From Betaproteobacteria bacterium (GTDB lineage Bacteria; Pseudomonadota; Gammaproteobacteria; Burkholderiales; SG8-41): a stretch of 45,445 bases of DNA. Position numbers and translations under genes: made by a program. Below, piece by piece: positions 24,685 to 33,701 of this stretch (the stretch's first letter is position 1; the number at the start of each line of letters is the position of its first letter). The stretch is taken from the NCBI GenBank assembly GCA_016868035.1, contig VGID01000033.1:1-45445 (forward strand). The letters run 5' to 3'. The notes beneath the pieces are model-generated. The model ran no database searches. It had not been told where the DNA came from and was given only the letters and a program-made list of their open reading frames with translations.

Positions 24685-25443
24685 ATGAAACTTTCGGTCA
24701 TCGTCATCAGCAAGAATAACGAAGCGGTCATCCGCCGCTGCCTCGAGTCGGCGCTCTGGGCGGACGAGCTCGTCGTGGTGGATTCCGGGAGCGCCGACCG
24801 TACGGTCGAGATCTGCCGCGAGCTCGGCGCCAAGGTGAAGGTGACCGAGGACTGGCCGGGCCACGGCCCGCAGAAGAACCGGGCGCTGGACCTCGCGACC
24901 GGGGACTGGGTGCTCTCGCTCGATTCGGACGAATGGATGACGCCGGAACTGCGGTCCGAGATCGAGCGCACCCTCGCCGACCCGGGTAACAAGGCCGCGT
25001 TCGCAATGCCCCGCCGATCGAGCTTTTGCGGGCGCTTCATGCGCCACTCCGGCTGGTGGCCGGACTACGTCACGCGGCTTTTTCGCCGCGACGCGGCGCG
25101 CTTCTCCGAGGACCACACCCACGACCGGGTCATCGTGAACGGCCCGATCGGCAGGCTCAAGCAGCCCGTCCTGCACGAGGCGATCACCGACCTCGACCGG
25201 ATGCTCGTCAAAATGAACATGTACTCGACTACCAGCGCGCTCGAATTCCACCGGAGCGGGCGGCGCGCCTCGCTCGCTACCGCGCTGGTGCACGGCGGGT
25301 GGGCCTTCATGCGCACCTACTTCCTGCGCGGCGGGTTCCTCGACGGGCGCGAGGGCTTCATGCTCGCGGTGGCGAACGCGGAGGGCTCATACTACCGTTA
25401 TGTCAAGCTCATGCTGCTCTCCAAGAAAAGCGGTAATGGGTAA
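24685..25443 (+). CDS. glycosyltransferase family 2, WaaE/KdtX-like
   Basis: A 252-residue GT-A enzyme similar to WaaE/KdtX LPS-core glycosyltransferases. Motifs: MKLSVIVISKNNEAVIRRCLESA, ELVVVDSGSADRTVEI, GPQKNRALDLATGDWVLSLDSDEW (DSD metal site), then WWPDYVTRLFRRDAARF and LKQPVLHEAI. Expected to add a hexose to the inner LPS core. ATG 24685 lies 5 bases after a heptamer array and has no ribosome site that I can see. The C-terminal GNG and the TAA are encoded by the next array. Confidence 0.9.
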   Translation: MKLSVIVISKNNEAVIRRCLESALWADELVVVDSGSADRTVEICRELGAKVKVTEDWPGHGPQKNRALDLATGDWVLSLDSDEWMTPELRSEIERTLADPGNKAAFAMPRRSSFCGRFMRHSGWWPDYVTRLFRRDAARFSEDHTHDRVIVNGPIGRLKQPVLHEAITDLDRMLVKMNMYSTTSALEFHRSGRRASLATALVHGGWAFMRTYFLRGGFLDGREGFMLAVANAEGSYYRYVKLMLLSKKSGNG

Positions 25444-25541
25444 TGGGTAATGGGTAATGGGTAATGGGTAATGGGTAATGCGTGAACCACGTTTCGGGAG
25501 GTTTATTCCTTCGCATTACTCATCACTCATTACTCATCACT
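25432..25541. repeat. heptamer array locus II
   Basis: Seven perfect tandem copies of GGTAATG (25432-25480), a 33-base spacer, then four units alternating CATTACT and CATCACT (25514-25541). The arms can pair as a long imperfect stem. This is the cleanest array in the window and the copy number could vary by slippage. It supplies the stop of the WaaE-like gene; the next ATG is 7 bases beyond. Confidence 0.95.
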
Positions 25542-25548
25542 AAAACGA

Positions 25549-26358
25549 ATGCGCATAGCTGTCATTCCAGCCACATACAACCGGCCCGACGCGCTCGCCG
25601 CGCTCTTCGAGGGGTATCTCACGCAGGACTATGCCGACTTTGAAATCATCGTCGCGGACGATGGTTCGGGTCCAGAAACGCAGGAAGTCATCCTTCGTTA
25701 CCAGCAGCGCGCGCGCTTTCGCATCGACCACGTGTGGCAGGAAAACAGGGGCTACCGCGCCGCCGCGATCCGCAACAAGGCGGTAGCGCGCACGCGCGCC
25801 GACTACATCATCTACACCGACCAGGACTGCGTCCCGCTGCCGGATTTCCTGTCCCGGCACGCCCGACTCGCCGAGCACGCGTGGTTTGTCGCCGGCAACC
25901 GGATACTCACGACTCGTGCCTTTGCCGAACGCATCCTCGCAGAGCAGCTTCCTGTTCATACCTGGCCGCTGCGTGAGTGGCTCCGGTGCCGGCTTCGCGG
26001 AGAAGTCAATCGCGTCCACCCGTTGCTGCGCCTGCCCGACGGGCCCCATCGCAAGTTACATCCCCGGCGCTGGCGAGGCGCGAGGACGGCGAATCTTGCG
26101 GTATGGAGGCGCGATCTCGTCGCGGTGAACGGCATGGACGAGCAATACGAGGGCTGGGGTCTCGAGGACTCGGACCTTGTCATCCGGCTGATGCGCGCGG
26201 GCGTTCGGCACAAGAGCGGCCGCTACGCCTGTCCCCTGATCCATCTGTGGCATCGAGAGCAGGACCGCGGCGGGCTGGCCGAGAACCAGAAGCGGCTCGA
26301 GGAAATTCTCTCCTCGCGGCGCACCGAAGCGCTGATGGGCGTCAACCGCTACTTATGA
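25549..26358 (+). CDS. glycosyltransferase family 2 with galactosyltransferase-type C-terminus
   Basis: A 269-residue enzyme. The GT2 core shows AVIPATYNRPDALAALFEGYL, IIVADDGSGPETQEV, ENRGYRAAAIRNKAVARTRADYIIYTDQDC (DQD metal site). The C-terminal half has NGMDEQYEGWGLEDSDLVIRL, the GWG-(E)D-D motif of Glyco_transf_7C domains found in chondroitin- and LPS-core-type enzymes. Its stop overlaps the heptosyltransferase ATG (ATGA). ATG 25549 follows a heptamer array directly and lacks a visible ribosome site. Confidence 0.88.
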   Translation: MRIAVIPATYNRPDALAALFEGYLTQDYADFEIIVADDGSGPETQEVILRYQQRARFRIDHVWQENRGYRAAAIRNKAVARTRADYIIYTDQDCVPLPDFLSRHARLAEHAWFVAGNRILTTRAFAERILAEQLPVHTWPLREWLRCRLRGEVNRVHPLLRLPDGPHRKLHPRRWRGARTANLAVWRRDLVAVNGMDEQYEGWGLEDSDLVIRLMRAGVRHKSGRYACPLIHLWHREQDRGGLAENQKRLEEILSSRRTEALMGVNRYL

Positions 26359-27491
26359 CGGGGGATCCCGGGCAGGGAGTCCTGTTTGCGCGGGAGTCTC
26401 CGCCCGCGAGCGTGCTTGTCATCGTCACGCGCCGCATTGGTGATGTCCTGCTTGCAACGCCGCTGCTCCGTTCGATCAGGCGGGCATGGCCGCAAGCCGC
26501 GCTCGACGCGCTGGTCTTCGAGGGCACGCAAGGCGTAATCGAAGCCAATCCCGATCTGCGGCGGATCCTGCGCGTACCGCAGCGTCCGGGCTTTTTTCGG
26601 CATCTCGGATTCGTTCTCGGGCTTGCGCGCCGCTACGAGCTCGCGCTATCGCTCGTTCCCGGCGACCGGCCGACCATCTACGCCTTCGTCGCCGGGCGGC
26701 GGCGCGAAGGGCTTTTGCTGCCCATGCGCAGGGAAGCGTGGAAACGCCGCCTCCTGCACCGCTGGGTGCCGTATGACAGGCACGACACTCACACGGTACT
26801 GAACCACCTCTCGCTCGCGGAGGCCCTGGGCATCCCCGCGCATCCCGAGATCGTGGTGAGCTGGCGCCGTTCCGACGCCGAGCAGGTCGAAGCGCTGCTT
26901 GGCCCGGAGTCCGGCGCGCCTCTGGCCGTGCTGCACCCGTACCCCAAGTTCAACTACAAGATGTGGCGGCGCGAAGGCTGGATCGAGGTGGCGCACTGGC
27001 TTGACGGGCGAGGTTACCGGATCGCGCTCACGGGGAGCGGAGCGGACGCGGAGCTCGCCTACCTCTCGGAGCTCGCGCGGCGCATGCCGAGCGGCACGCT
27101 TAATACCGCGGGCAAGCTCTCGCTGGGAGGAACCGGCTATCTTCTGAGCCGTGCGGCTTTGTACGTGGGGCCGGACACCGCGGTCACCCATATGGCAGCT
27201 GCGGTGGGAGCGCCCACGGTTTGTTTATACGGCCCGACCGACCCGGTCACTTGGGGCCCCTGGCCCAAGGGGCATGTCGCGCCACGCAACCCTTGGGAGC
27301 GGTTCGGCAGCCAGTCAACAGGCAAGGTGCGAATGCTTCAGGGCGTTGCCGCCTGTGTGCCGTGCAAGAATGAAGGCTGCGAGCGACGAATCGAGAGCTT
27401 CAGCGATTGCCTGCAGGCGCTGCCTGCGCAAAAAGTGATCGCCGCGATTCGCGATGTCGCCGGCATCACGGCACCGGGCTCCCATGTCTGA
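26355..27491 (+). CDS. heptosyltransferase-like protein, glycosyltransferase family 9
   Basis: A 378-residue GT-B enzyme of the ADP-heptose:LPS heptosyltransferase family. Motifs: VLVIVTRRIGDVLLATPLLRSIRRAWP at the start, DALVFEGTQGVIEANPDL, LHPYPKFNYKMWRREGW at the domain junction, and YVGPDTAVTHMAAAVGAPTVCLYGP near residue 273, the donor-binding signature. A Cys-rich tail (CVPCKNEGCERR) resembles that of RfaF-like proteins. ATG 26355 is chosen from the ATGA overlap with the previous gene; the frame extends further upstream only as a shadow. Confidence 0.92.
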   Translation: MTGDPGQGVLFARESPPASVLVIVTRRIGDVLLATPLLRSIRRAWPQAALDALVFEGTQGVIEANPDLRRILRVPQRPGFFRHLGFVLGLARRYELALSLVPGDRPTIYAFVAGRRREGLLLPMRREAWKRRLLHRWVPYDRHDTHTVLNHLSLAEALGIPAHPEIVVSWRRSDAEQVEALLGPESGAPLAVLHPYPKFNYKMWRREGWIEVAHWLDGRGYRIALTGSGADAELAYLSELARRMPSGTLNTAGKLSLGGTGYLLSRAALYVGPDTAVTHMAAAVGAPTVCLYGPTDPVTWGPWPKGHVAPRNPWERFGSQSTGKVRMLQGVAACVPCKNEGCERRIESFSDCLQALPAQKVIAAIRDVAGITAPGSHV

Positions 27492-27730
27492 GCAATGCTA
27501 AGTAACGGCCAACCCCGTCGAATGCATCGCGTTTATCCGCCCGCCGGCTCATATCAAGAAGGATCGGGGGCACATCAGTTGCTGTACCGCCACCTCGCTC
27601 GTGAATCTCGCGGCGGAAGCTTTGAATGGCGCCCGCACCTTGGCTTGGGCGTGGGCATGACCTGCCCGCCTACCCGCGCCGAAACGTCGCGTGATCGGCG
27701 GGGCCCTGGTTTCTTGCGTCGCGCGCCGTC

Positions 27731-28018
27731 TTAACCGGCGCTCCGCTTGTACGGCTCGATGGCGAACACCAGGTCCCCGCCCCGTATCACTTCGTCCGGG
27801 TGGCCCCAGAAACCGTAGATCTTGCCGCTGCGCTCGATCGCCGCCAGGAGCCTGCCTTTTACCTGCGAAATCGCCTGACCCACTTCCTCGGGCAGCGCCG
27901 TGCGCTCGGCTGTCTTCATCCTGCCTCCGCGCTCCGTGAGGATGTCGGTGATGAAGCGCATGGTGTAGCGCGACTCGACGGCATCCGCGATCAGGAAGCC
28001 GAAGTGTTGCGAAGCCAT
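27731..28018 (-). pseudogene. C-terminal fragment of a TrkA-like potassium channel
   Basis: A 95-residue frame resembling only the end of ion-channel proteins with a TrkA-C (RCK C) domain: FGFLIADAVESRYTMRFITDIL, then LPEEVGQAISQVKGRLLAAIERSGKIYGF and PDEVIRGGDLVFAIEP. The pore helices and TrkA-N domain that should precede it are missing; the upstream DNA is the 3' end of an epimerase gene, which it overlaps by 28 bp. It is probably a remnant left by a deletion that joined the two genes. Expression as a stand-alone domain cannot be excluded. Confidence 0.55.
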
Positions 28019-28923
28019 TGCAGGGTCCGCATCAGGCCGGTTTCCAGGTCCGTCGCCGGCTGCCAGCCGAGTTCGCGCCGGGCGAGCCGGACATCCAGCA
28101 CGTTGGCGGGCACGTCGAAGTTGCGGCCCGGCAGAAAGCGCGGCCGCAAAGGGCGGCCCGTCACCCGCTCGATCGCGGCAACGATCTCGTTGAGATCGTG
28201 CCCGACGCCGCTGCCGATGTTGATGATCCTGTGCTCCCCTTCATAGCTCAGCGCCCGAACGAACGCATCGGCAACGTCCCCCACGTAAACGTAGTCGCGC
28301 ACGACCGTTCCGTTCCCCCAGACTTCGATCGGCTCGCCGCGTTGGGCGCGATAGAGAAACGTGCTCACGGCGCCCTGCCCCGAAGCCACGTTCTGGCGCT
28401 CCCCGAACGGGTTTGCGAGTCGCAGCACCCGATAATCCAGCCCATGCAGCGCGCGGTACAAGCCCAGATACTTTTCTATCGTCAACTTGCCGATGCCGTA
28501 AGCCGTGATCGGTTCGGTCGGGTGCGTCTCCGCGACGGGAATCTCGCGCGGCACGCCGTAAACCGTGCCACCGGATGACACGAACACGATTTTTGCTACA
28601 CGTGCCGCCAGCGCTTCGTCGAGCATATGCAGCGTCCCGATGACGTTCGTCTGGATGTCATGAACGGGGTTCTCGTTGGCCGTGCCGGGCAAAGTCGTCG
28701 AAACCAGGTGAAACACGGCATCGCATCCGCCGAGCGCCTGCGCGAGATCGCGGCGGATCAGGAAATCACCTTCCTGCCATTCGATGCGTTCCGCACCCGG
28801 AAAACCGCGCGGCGCGCCACCGCCCTGCCTGTCGAATATGCGCACGTGGTGCCCCGCATCGAGCAGTCCTTGCGCAAGATGGGAACCAATGAAACCGGCA
28901 CCGCCTAACAGCACGCATCGCAT
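27991..28923 (-). CDS. NAD-dependent sugar epimerase (GalE/WbiG-like SDR)
   Basis: A 310-residue extended SDR. Motifs: VLLGGAGFIGSHLAQGLL for NAD binding, FVSSGGTVYG (catalytic Ser/Thr), YGIGKLTIEKYL (Tyr and Lys), RLANPFGERQ and RDYVYVGDVADAFV. These fit UDP-glucose/UDP-GlcNAc 4-epimerases and related O-antigen enzymes; the exact sugar is not determinable. It is transcribed away from the radical SAM gene at 29210. Confidence 0.9.
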   Translation of the reverse strand: MRCVLLGGAGFIGSHLAQGLLDAGHHVRIFDRQGGGAPRGFPGAERIEWQEGDFLIRRDLAQALGGCDAVFHLVSTTLPGTANENPVHDIQTNVIGTLHMLDEALAARVAKIVFVSSGGTVYGVPREIPVAETHPTEPITAYGIGKLTIEKYLGLYRALHGLDYRVLRLANPFGERQNVASGQGAVSTFLYRAQRGEPIEVWGNGTVVRDYVYVGDVADAFVRALSYEGEHRIINIGSGVGHDLNEIVAAIERVTGRPLRPRFLPGRNFDVPANVLDVRLARRELGWQPATDLETGLMRTLQWLRNTSAS

Positions 28924-29209
28924 GAGTGGAATCCCGGGAATGACGAAGTGAGCTCGCTCATGATGCCACCAATACTACTTAAATGCCTTGTCGTACGAAG
29001 ACAAGCCTACTGCGCCGGCGCGCCGATACCTGAGTTCGGACAATGCGATGCAATGCCTCCATCCCGCCGAATGAAAGGGATTACCCACGAAGGAGGCGGG
29101 GGAATAGACAGAAACCGGCGTGCGCATCAGGCAACGGGGATTGAAAGCAACAATTGGTGGCAGTCACAGAACCGTAATACACTTACTCCACCTTGGGACA
29201 GTTCGGGGC

Positions 29210-30271
29210 ATGAATTCCAATCTTCTCGCGAAATCGGTGCGAAACCTGCGCAATGCCGTTGCGATCAACATCAATCACGCAAGGGGTCGCGAATTCATAC
29301 CCAAGAAACGCGACTGCCTGAGCATCGAAACTTCGAGTATCTGCAATTTGAAATGCTGCTTCTGCGCCTACCCGAAAAAACAGAGCGCAAAAGTCGTGAT
29401 GGACGACCGGTTCTTCCAGAGCTGCATCGCCCAGGCCGTTGAGTTGGGTTACGACAAGTTCGATCTCACGCCCTGCACGGGCGACGTGTTCATGGACCGC
29501 ACGTTCCTGAACAAGCTCGACCACCTCGAGCAGCATCCCGGAGTGGTGAGCTACTCGTTCCATACCAATTTCACGATCCCGCGGCGCAAGGACATCGAGC
29601 GCCTCGCTCAATTCAGGAAAATCGAGGGCCTCAACATCAGCATCTACGGGTACGACTCCGGCACGTTCGTCGCCATCACGAAGTCTCCGGAAAAACTGTA
29701 CCGGCGCCTCGTCCACAATCTCGAGCTCCTGTTCGAGTTGATGAAAGATCGCGCGTTGCCGGTGCATTTCTCCTTCCATACCGGCGCGAAGTCGATTCGC
29801 GGGCAATCGAGCGCGATGATCGACGTCCTCGAGAAGTTCAGGAAAGCCGGAACCGCGGTCAAGGCCTCGAAAAACGTCTATAACAATTGGGGCGGCTACA
29901 TTACGCAGCAAGACGTCAAAGGCCTTCCGATCACGGTAGTCGGGCCGGATCTGATCTACAAGAAGGGCGCGTGCGTGAGACTCTTCACGACGATACAGAT
30001 CATGGCAACCGGCATCGTGAACGGCTGCGCGTGCCGCGACGCCGATGCAACCTTGCGGCTGGGAGACTTGCACGAAAAGCCGCTGGGGGAAATCGTTTCT
30101 TCCCGCAATCCCGCCTACATGGCATTGATCGAAGAACAACAGAACGGCGAGTTCCGCCCTGTCTGCCGCAGCTGCGATTACTACGCGAGCATCTACCACA
30201 AGAGCAGCGTATACGGGAAGAACGGCACGGAGCTTCAGTCGCTGGAAGAATTCCGCTCGTCGCTTCCCTGA
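29210..30271 (+). CDS. radical SAM protein with SPASM-like C-terminus
   Basis: A 353-residue radical SAM enzyme, the third in this window. The cluster motif is SICNLKCCFCAYPKK (CxxxCxxC near residue 45). DLTPCTGDVFMD and FSFHTGAKSIRG follow. The C-terminal region carries cysteines in GACVRLF, NGCACRD and VCRSCDYY, consistent with auxiliary clusters. Substrate unknown; the surroundings suggest surface-glycan modification. ATG 29210 has GGGG just ahead; the frame upstream is not conserved-looking. It converges on the GT39-like gene, 141 bp away. The 286 bp before it hold no recognised feature. Confidence 0.85.
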   Translation: MNSNLLAKSVRNLRNAVAININHARGREFIPKKRDCLSIETSSICNLKCCFCAYPKKQSAKVVMDDRFFQSCIAQAVELGYDKFDLTPCTGDVFMDRTFLNKLDHLEQHPGVVSYSFHTNFTIPRRKDIERLAQFRKIEGLNISIYGYDSGTFVAITKSPEKLYRRLVHNLELLFELMKDRALPVHFSFHTGAKSIRGQSSAMIDVLEKFRKAGTAVKASKNVYNNWGGYITQQDVKGLPITVVGPDLIYKKGACVRLFTTIQIMATGIVNGCACRDADATLRLGDLHEKPLGEIVSSRNPAYMALIEEQQNGEFRPVCRSCDYYASIYHKSSVYGKNGTELQSLEEFRSSLP

Positions 30272-30412
30272 GGTGCCGCGCCCGGTGTGTTTGTGCCTGC
30301 CGCGGCCCGCTCGCGGCCTGCGCCTGTTTCGATAACATCGAGGCATCCGGTCTTTCCCGGTCAGTTCCGGTACAAATGCGCGAGCGAACTTCGGCGCGCG
30401 GTAACGGATCCA

Positions 30413-31855
30413 TCAACCGTCCTTCTCCGGTTTTTCCTGCCCTTTGCGGCTGCCCGGCCCGCAAGCAGCCCCGCGGCACAACAGGTAGAGGTCGTTGCCG
30501 CCGAGACGGTACTGATGCGCGATCTCGCCCACCTTCGGATCCGGCCGGTAAGCGACGACAAAGCCTGATTCCCACTTCTCGGGCGGGAAACCGAGCGGCG
30601 GCGCGGGCAGCCGCAGGATGTTCAGGTGGGCGGTTACGGCGAGCCCGCTCGCGGCATCGTTGGTCGTGAAGAGCGCGTGCCCCTGCGAGCGGCGATGAAT
30701 ATCGTATGCCGTCGCGAGGTAGTTCTCCCCCCGGTAATATTTCTGGTACAACGGAAAAGCCGCGAGCATGACAACCAGCTTGAACGCGAGCAGGCCCGCG
30801 AACCAGCGCACCGTCGTCATCACCGAGTACGGGCGCGCGCGCCAGATCAGCCACGCGAATACGAGCGCCGCGAAAGGATAGATCGGAACGAGGTAGCGCG
30901 TGTGGCTCTGGGGGGCGAGGAAGTACGGCAGGTAGTTGAGACCGGCGATCCACGCCGCCGTCCGAAACGGCGCCGATCCCGGATCAGCCGTGTCGCGGGG
31001 CTGCCAGGCGTAATAGAGGGCGAGAAAGCTGGCCGGGGCGAGCTTGAGGGCCGTCTCCACCGGATAGACCACGAGCTTCCACAAGTACTCGAAACCGCCC
31101 TCTGGCACCAGCTTGTCGATGATCTCCTTGAACATCCGGCTGCCCTGGCCGGACCCGGCATGGAACAGCCCCAGCCATACCGCGAGCGCTGCGGCCCCCG
31201 CGAGGTGTACCGTTAGGGAGGCCGGGCTCAGCAGGAAGCGCCGCTGATCGCGCTCCAGTAACAGCACAAACGCGGCGACTCCGTAAAAGACGTATGCCGT
31301 GAACGCCTTGGTAAGGAACGACAGAGTGAGAAGCAGCACTGCCAGAGCGAGCAGCACCGTCTTGCGTTCACGGCACGCGACCCAGAGGCAGGCCAGCGAG
31401 GAGAACACGAAAAAGCCGAACAGCGGATCCACGTACGCGATCCAGCCACGGTAGAGCGCTACGTCGGCAAGCATCAGATAAACGAGGGCGGCGAATACCG
31501 CAAATTCCCGGTCGCCGAAAACGCGCCGCGTCAGCCACGCCAGCACCAAGCCGGTGGAGAGCGTCGCACCCACCGTCACGGCACGCGCGACCTCCCGCAT
31601 CCATTCCCAGCCCACGAAATGGCAGATCGCGATGATGATCCAGTTGAACAGCGGGTTGTGCTGAACGTCGCTGCCGTAGAGGATCTGCCTCACCCATTCG
31701 CCCTGGTACCACATCTCCAGCGAGACGATGGGAAAGATCGCCTCCTCCCCGATGTAATGAAGTCGAAAAACCGGGATGAATGCGGCAGCGCCGGCCGCAT
31801 ACCACAGCCACAGCTTGCGCGCGGAGACTTCGGCGTGCGGCATTTCAGGAGTCAT
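30413..31855 (-). CDS. GT39/ArnT-like GT-C glycosyltransferase
   Basis: A 480-residue polytopic membrane protein of the dolichyl-phosphate-mannose/ArnT superfamily. About ten membrane segments are followed by a soluble C-terminal part from near residue 400. The first periplasmic loop has YIGEEAIFPIVSLEMWYQGEW, the position of the catalytic acidic residues; FLTKAFTAYVFYG and PQSHTRYLVPIYPFAAL are also family features. These enzymes move a sugar from undecaprenyl phosphate to lipid A, core or protein in the periplasm. The frame begins at GTG 31888 inside a heptamer array; ATG 31855 (MTPEMPHAEV) is preferred, though its ribosome site is weak. Confidence 0.85.
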   Translation of the reverse strand: MTPEMPHAEVSARKLWLWYAAGAAAFIPVFRLHYIGEEAIFPIVSLEMWYQGEWVRQILYGSDVQHNPLFNWIIIAICHFVGWEWMREVARAVTVGATLSTGLVLAWLTRRVFGDREFAVFAALVYLMLADVALYRGWIAYVDPLFGFFVFSSLACLWVACRERKTVLLALAVLLLTLSFLTKAFTAYVFYGVAAFVLLLERDQRRFLLSPASLTVHLAGAAALAVWLGLFHAGSGQGSRMFKEIIDKLVPEGGFEYLWKLVVYPVETALKLAPASFLALYYAWQPRDTADPGSAPFRTAAWIAGLNYLPYFLAPQSHTRYLVPIYPFAALVFAWLIWRARPYSVMTTVRWFAGLLAFKLVVMLAAFPLYQKYYRGENYLATAYDIHRRSQGHALFTTNDAASGLAVTAHLNILRLPAPPLGFPPEKWESGFVVAYRPDPKVGEIAHQYRLGGNDLYLLCRGAACGPGSRKGQEKPEKDG

Positions 31856-31881
31856 CTGGGAAGTCCGGGCGGGGGTTGATC

Positions 31882-31909
31882 CGCTCACCGCTTACCGCTC
31901 GCTGCTCTT
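31882..31909. repeat. heptamer array locus IX (single arm)
   Basis: Four 7-bp units: CGCTCAC, CGCTTAC, CGCTCGC, TGCTCTT. No opposite arm is clear nearby, so it may be a remnant. It encodes the last residues (SSER) and the TAA of the methyltransferase gene read on the - strand. Confidence 0.65.
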
Positions 31910-32533
31910 AGTGCAGCGCATGACGAGAATCGTGTAGGGCACCCGCAGGGTGTCGTGCAGGATCCCGCTGTCTATCCTGGAAAAACGCGCGCGCGCCAGG
32001 GTCTCATATCCCTCCCGGGTGCGTACGGCCCTCCCCCTGTCGCGGTTGATCAGCCAGCGCGCGAACCAGTGCTGATCCTCGACGTACACGTTGTCGTAGG
32101 TGACGAGCCATCCACCCGCCCGCAGCGCGCGGTGAGCAAGATCAAACAGATGTACCGCCTCCGCATCGCCAAGGTGGTGCAGAATGCCGTTGGCGAGGAC
32201 GATGTCGCAAGCATCCAGATCGGCAAGCGTTGCCGCCTCCAGCTTCTGGCATCGAAACGTTCCAGCAGCGCCCCAGCGGCGCTGCGCCGCGGCAATGTAT
32301 TCCGGATTCATGTCGAACCCGACATAGCCGCCGATGGTTTGCGGCAGGTGCGCGAGGATGTCCGCCGGCCCGCACCCGATGTCGAGGATACGGCAGCCGG
32401 GATACGGCCTGATGAACTCGCGCACGTAGCGCTCACGCGCCCCTTTGCGCAGCAGCAGGCCCTGCGCCGCGGAATACACGCCGGCCCGGTTCAGGATCCG
32501 GTGCAGGCCTGTGTCGTGGTGGGTCTGGACCAT
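31892..32533 (-). CDS. class I SAM-dependent methyltransferase
   Basis: A 213-residue methyltransferase. SAM-binding motif I is ILDIGCGPADIL near residue 49; GFDMNPEYIAAAQRR is motif II, and DIVLANGILHHLGDAEA is motif IV. The substrate is unknown; a methylated sugar or lipid-linked intermediate is likely from the operon. ATG 32533 overlaps the aminotransferase stop by one base (TGATG), which fixes the start although the frame is open upstream. The stop is provided by a heptamer array. Confidence 0.88.
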   Translation of the reverse strand: MVQTHHDTGLHRILNRAGVYSAAQGLLLRKGARERYVREFIRPYPGCRILDIGCGPADILAHLPQTIGGYVGFDMNPEYIAAAQRRWGAAGTFRCQKLEAATLADLDACDIVLANGILHHLGDAEAVHLFDLAHRALRAGGWLVTYDNVYVEDQHWFARWLINRDRGRAVRTREGYETLARARFSRIDSGILHDTLRVPYTILVMRCTKSSER

Positions 32534-33690
32534 CACGAAGAGCGGGGGACATCGCTCGCGCCGAAGAAATCCCCGATCGCGGCGACGATTTCTCCCACGT
32601 TGCGCTCCTCGAGATCGAAGTATAGCGGCAGCCTCAACAACCGCTCGCTGACGTCCTCGGTCACCGTCATCGGCCCGGCCGCCCGGCCGAAACGGCGGCC
32701 CGCCGGCGAGGAATGCAGCGGAACATAGTGAAATACCGCGTGTATCCCCCGGGATTTCAGGTGCGCGATCAGCGCCATGCGCGTTGCCGCATCTTTCAGC
32801 AGGATATAGAACATATGGCCGTTTGCGGAAACGTGCGCGGGCTCGCGTTGCGGCAGCTCGAGCACTCCGCGCTCCGCGAGCGGCGCCAGGCGCCCGCGGT
32901 AGGCCGCGCACAGCTGCAGCCGACGCGCGTTGATCTCGCCCGCCTGCCCAAGCTGCGCCCAGAGAAACGCGCCGACGAGCTCGCTCGGGAGGTAGGAAGA
33001 ACCCACGTCCACCCAGCTGTACTTGTCCACTTCGCCGCGGAAGAACTGCGAGCGATTCGTGCCTTTCTCGCGGATGATCTCGGCGCGCGCGACGAGCCGC
33101 TCGTCGTTCACGAGCAGCGCCCCGCCCTCGCCACTGATCACGTTCTTGGTCTCGTGGAACGACAGACAGCCCAGATGGCCGATCGCGCCGAGCTTTCTTC
33201 CCTTGTATTCGGCGAGCACGCCCTGCGCCGCATCCTCGACCACGATCAGGTTGCGCGTCGCGGCGAACGCCATCAGCGCATCCATCTCGCACGCCACGCC
33301 CGCGTAGTGCACCGGGACGATCGCGCGGGTGCGCTCCGTCACCGCGCCCGCCACGAGCTTCTCGTCGAGGTTGAGCGTGTCGGGCCGGATGTCCACGAAC
33401 ACCGGTACCGCGCCGCGCAGCACGAACGCGTTGGCAGTGGATACGAAGGTGAACGAGGGCATGATCACCTCGTCGCCCGGCTCGAGGTCACACAGGATCG
33501 CCGCCATCTCGAGCGCCGCCGTGCACGAGTGCGTGAGCAGCGCGCGCTTCGTGCCGAGGCGCTCTTCCAGCCAGCGATGGCATTTTTTTGTGAACTGCCC
33601 GTCGCCGGAAAGATGGCCGCCGCGAACGGCCTCCTGGATGTTCTCGAGCTCGGCGCCGATCGTGAAAGGCCTGTTGAAAGGGATCTTCAT
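32533..33690 (-). CDS. rffA: dTDP-4-amino-4,6-dideoxygalactose transaminase (RffA/WecE-like)
   Basis: A 385-residue PLP aminotransferase very close in pattern to RffA/WecE, which converts dTDP-4-keto-6-deoxyglucose to dTDP-4-amino-4,6-dideoxygalactose. Signature segments: IPFNRPFTIGAELENIQEAV, GHLSGDGQFTKKCHRWLE, LLTHSCTAALEMAAIL, VVEDAAQG, and the PLP lysine in LSFHETKNVISGEGGAL. ATG 33690 is taken as the start because the preceding codon is TTG. A WecD-like acetyltransferase two genes upstream in the same direction supports the assignment. The dTDP-glucose synthesis genes are not in the window. Confidence 0.9.
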   Translation of the reverse strand: MKIPFNRPFTIGAELENIQEAVRGGHLSGDGQFTKKCHRWLEERLGTKRALLTHSCTAALEMAAILCDLEPGDEVIMPSFTFVSTANAFVLRGAVPVFVDIRPDTLNLDEKLVAGAVTERTRAIVPVHYAGVACEMDALMAFAATRNLIVVEDAAQGVLAEYKGRKLGAIGHLGCLSFHETKNVISGEGGALLVNDERLVARAEIIREKGTNRSQFFRGEVDKYSWVDVGSSYLPSELVGAFLWAQLGQAGEINARRLQLCAAYRGRLAPLAERGVLELPQREPAHVSANGHMFYILLKDAATRMALIAHLKSRGIHAVFHYVPLHSSPAGRRFGRAAGPMTVTEDVSERLLRLPLYFDLEERNVGEIVAAIGDFFGASDVPRSS

Positions 33691-33701
33691 CAAACACCGG
33701 C

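Noticed and set aside
25432-25541. CRISPR array
   Set aside because: Units are 7 bp, directly adjacent and without unique spacers; no cas genes are present.
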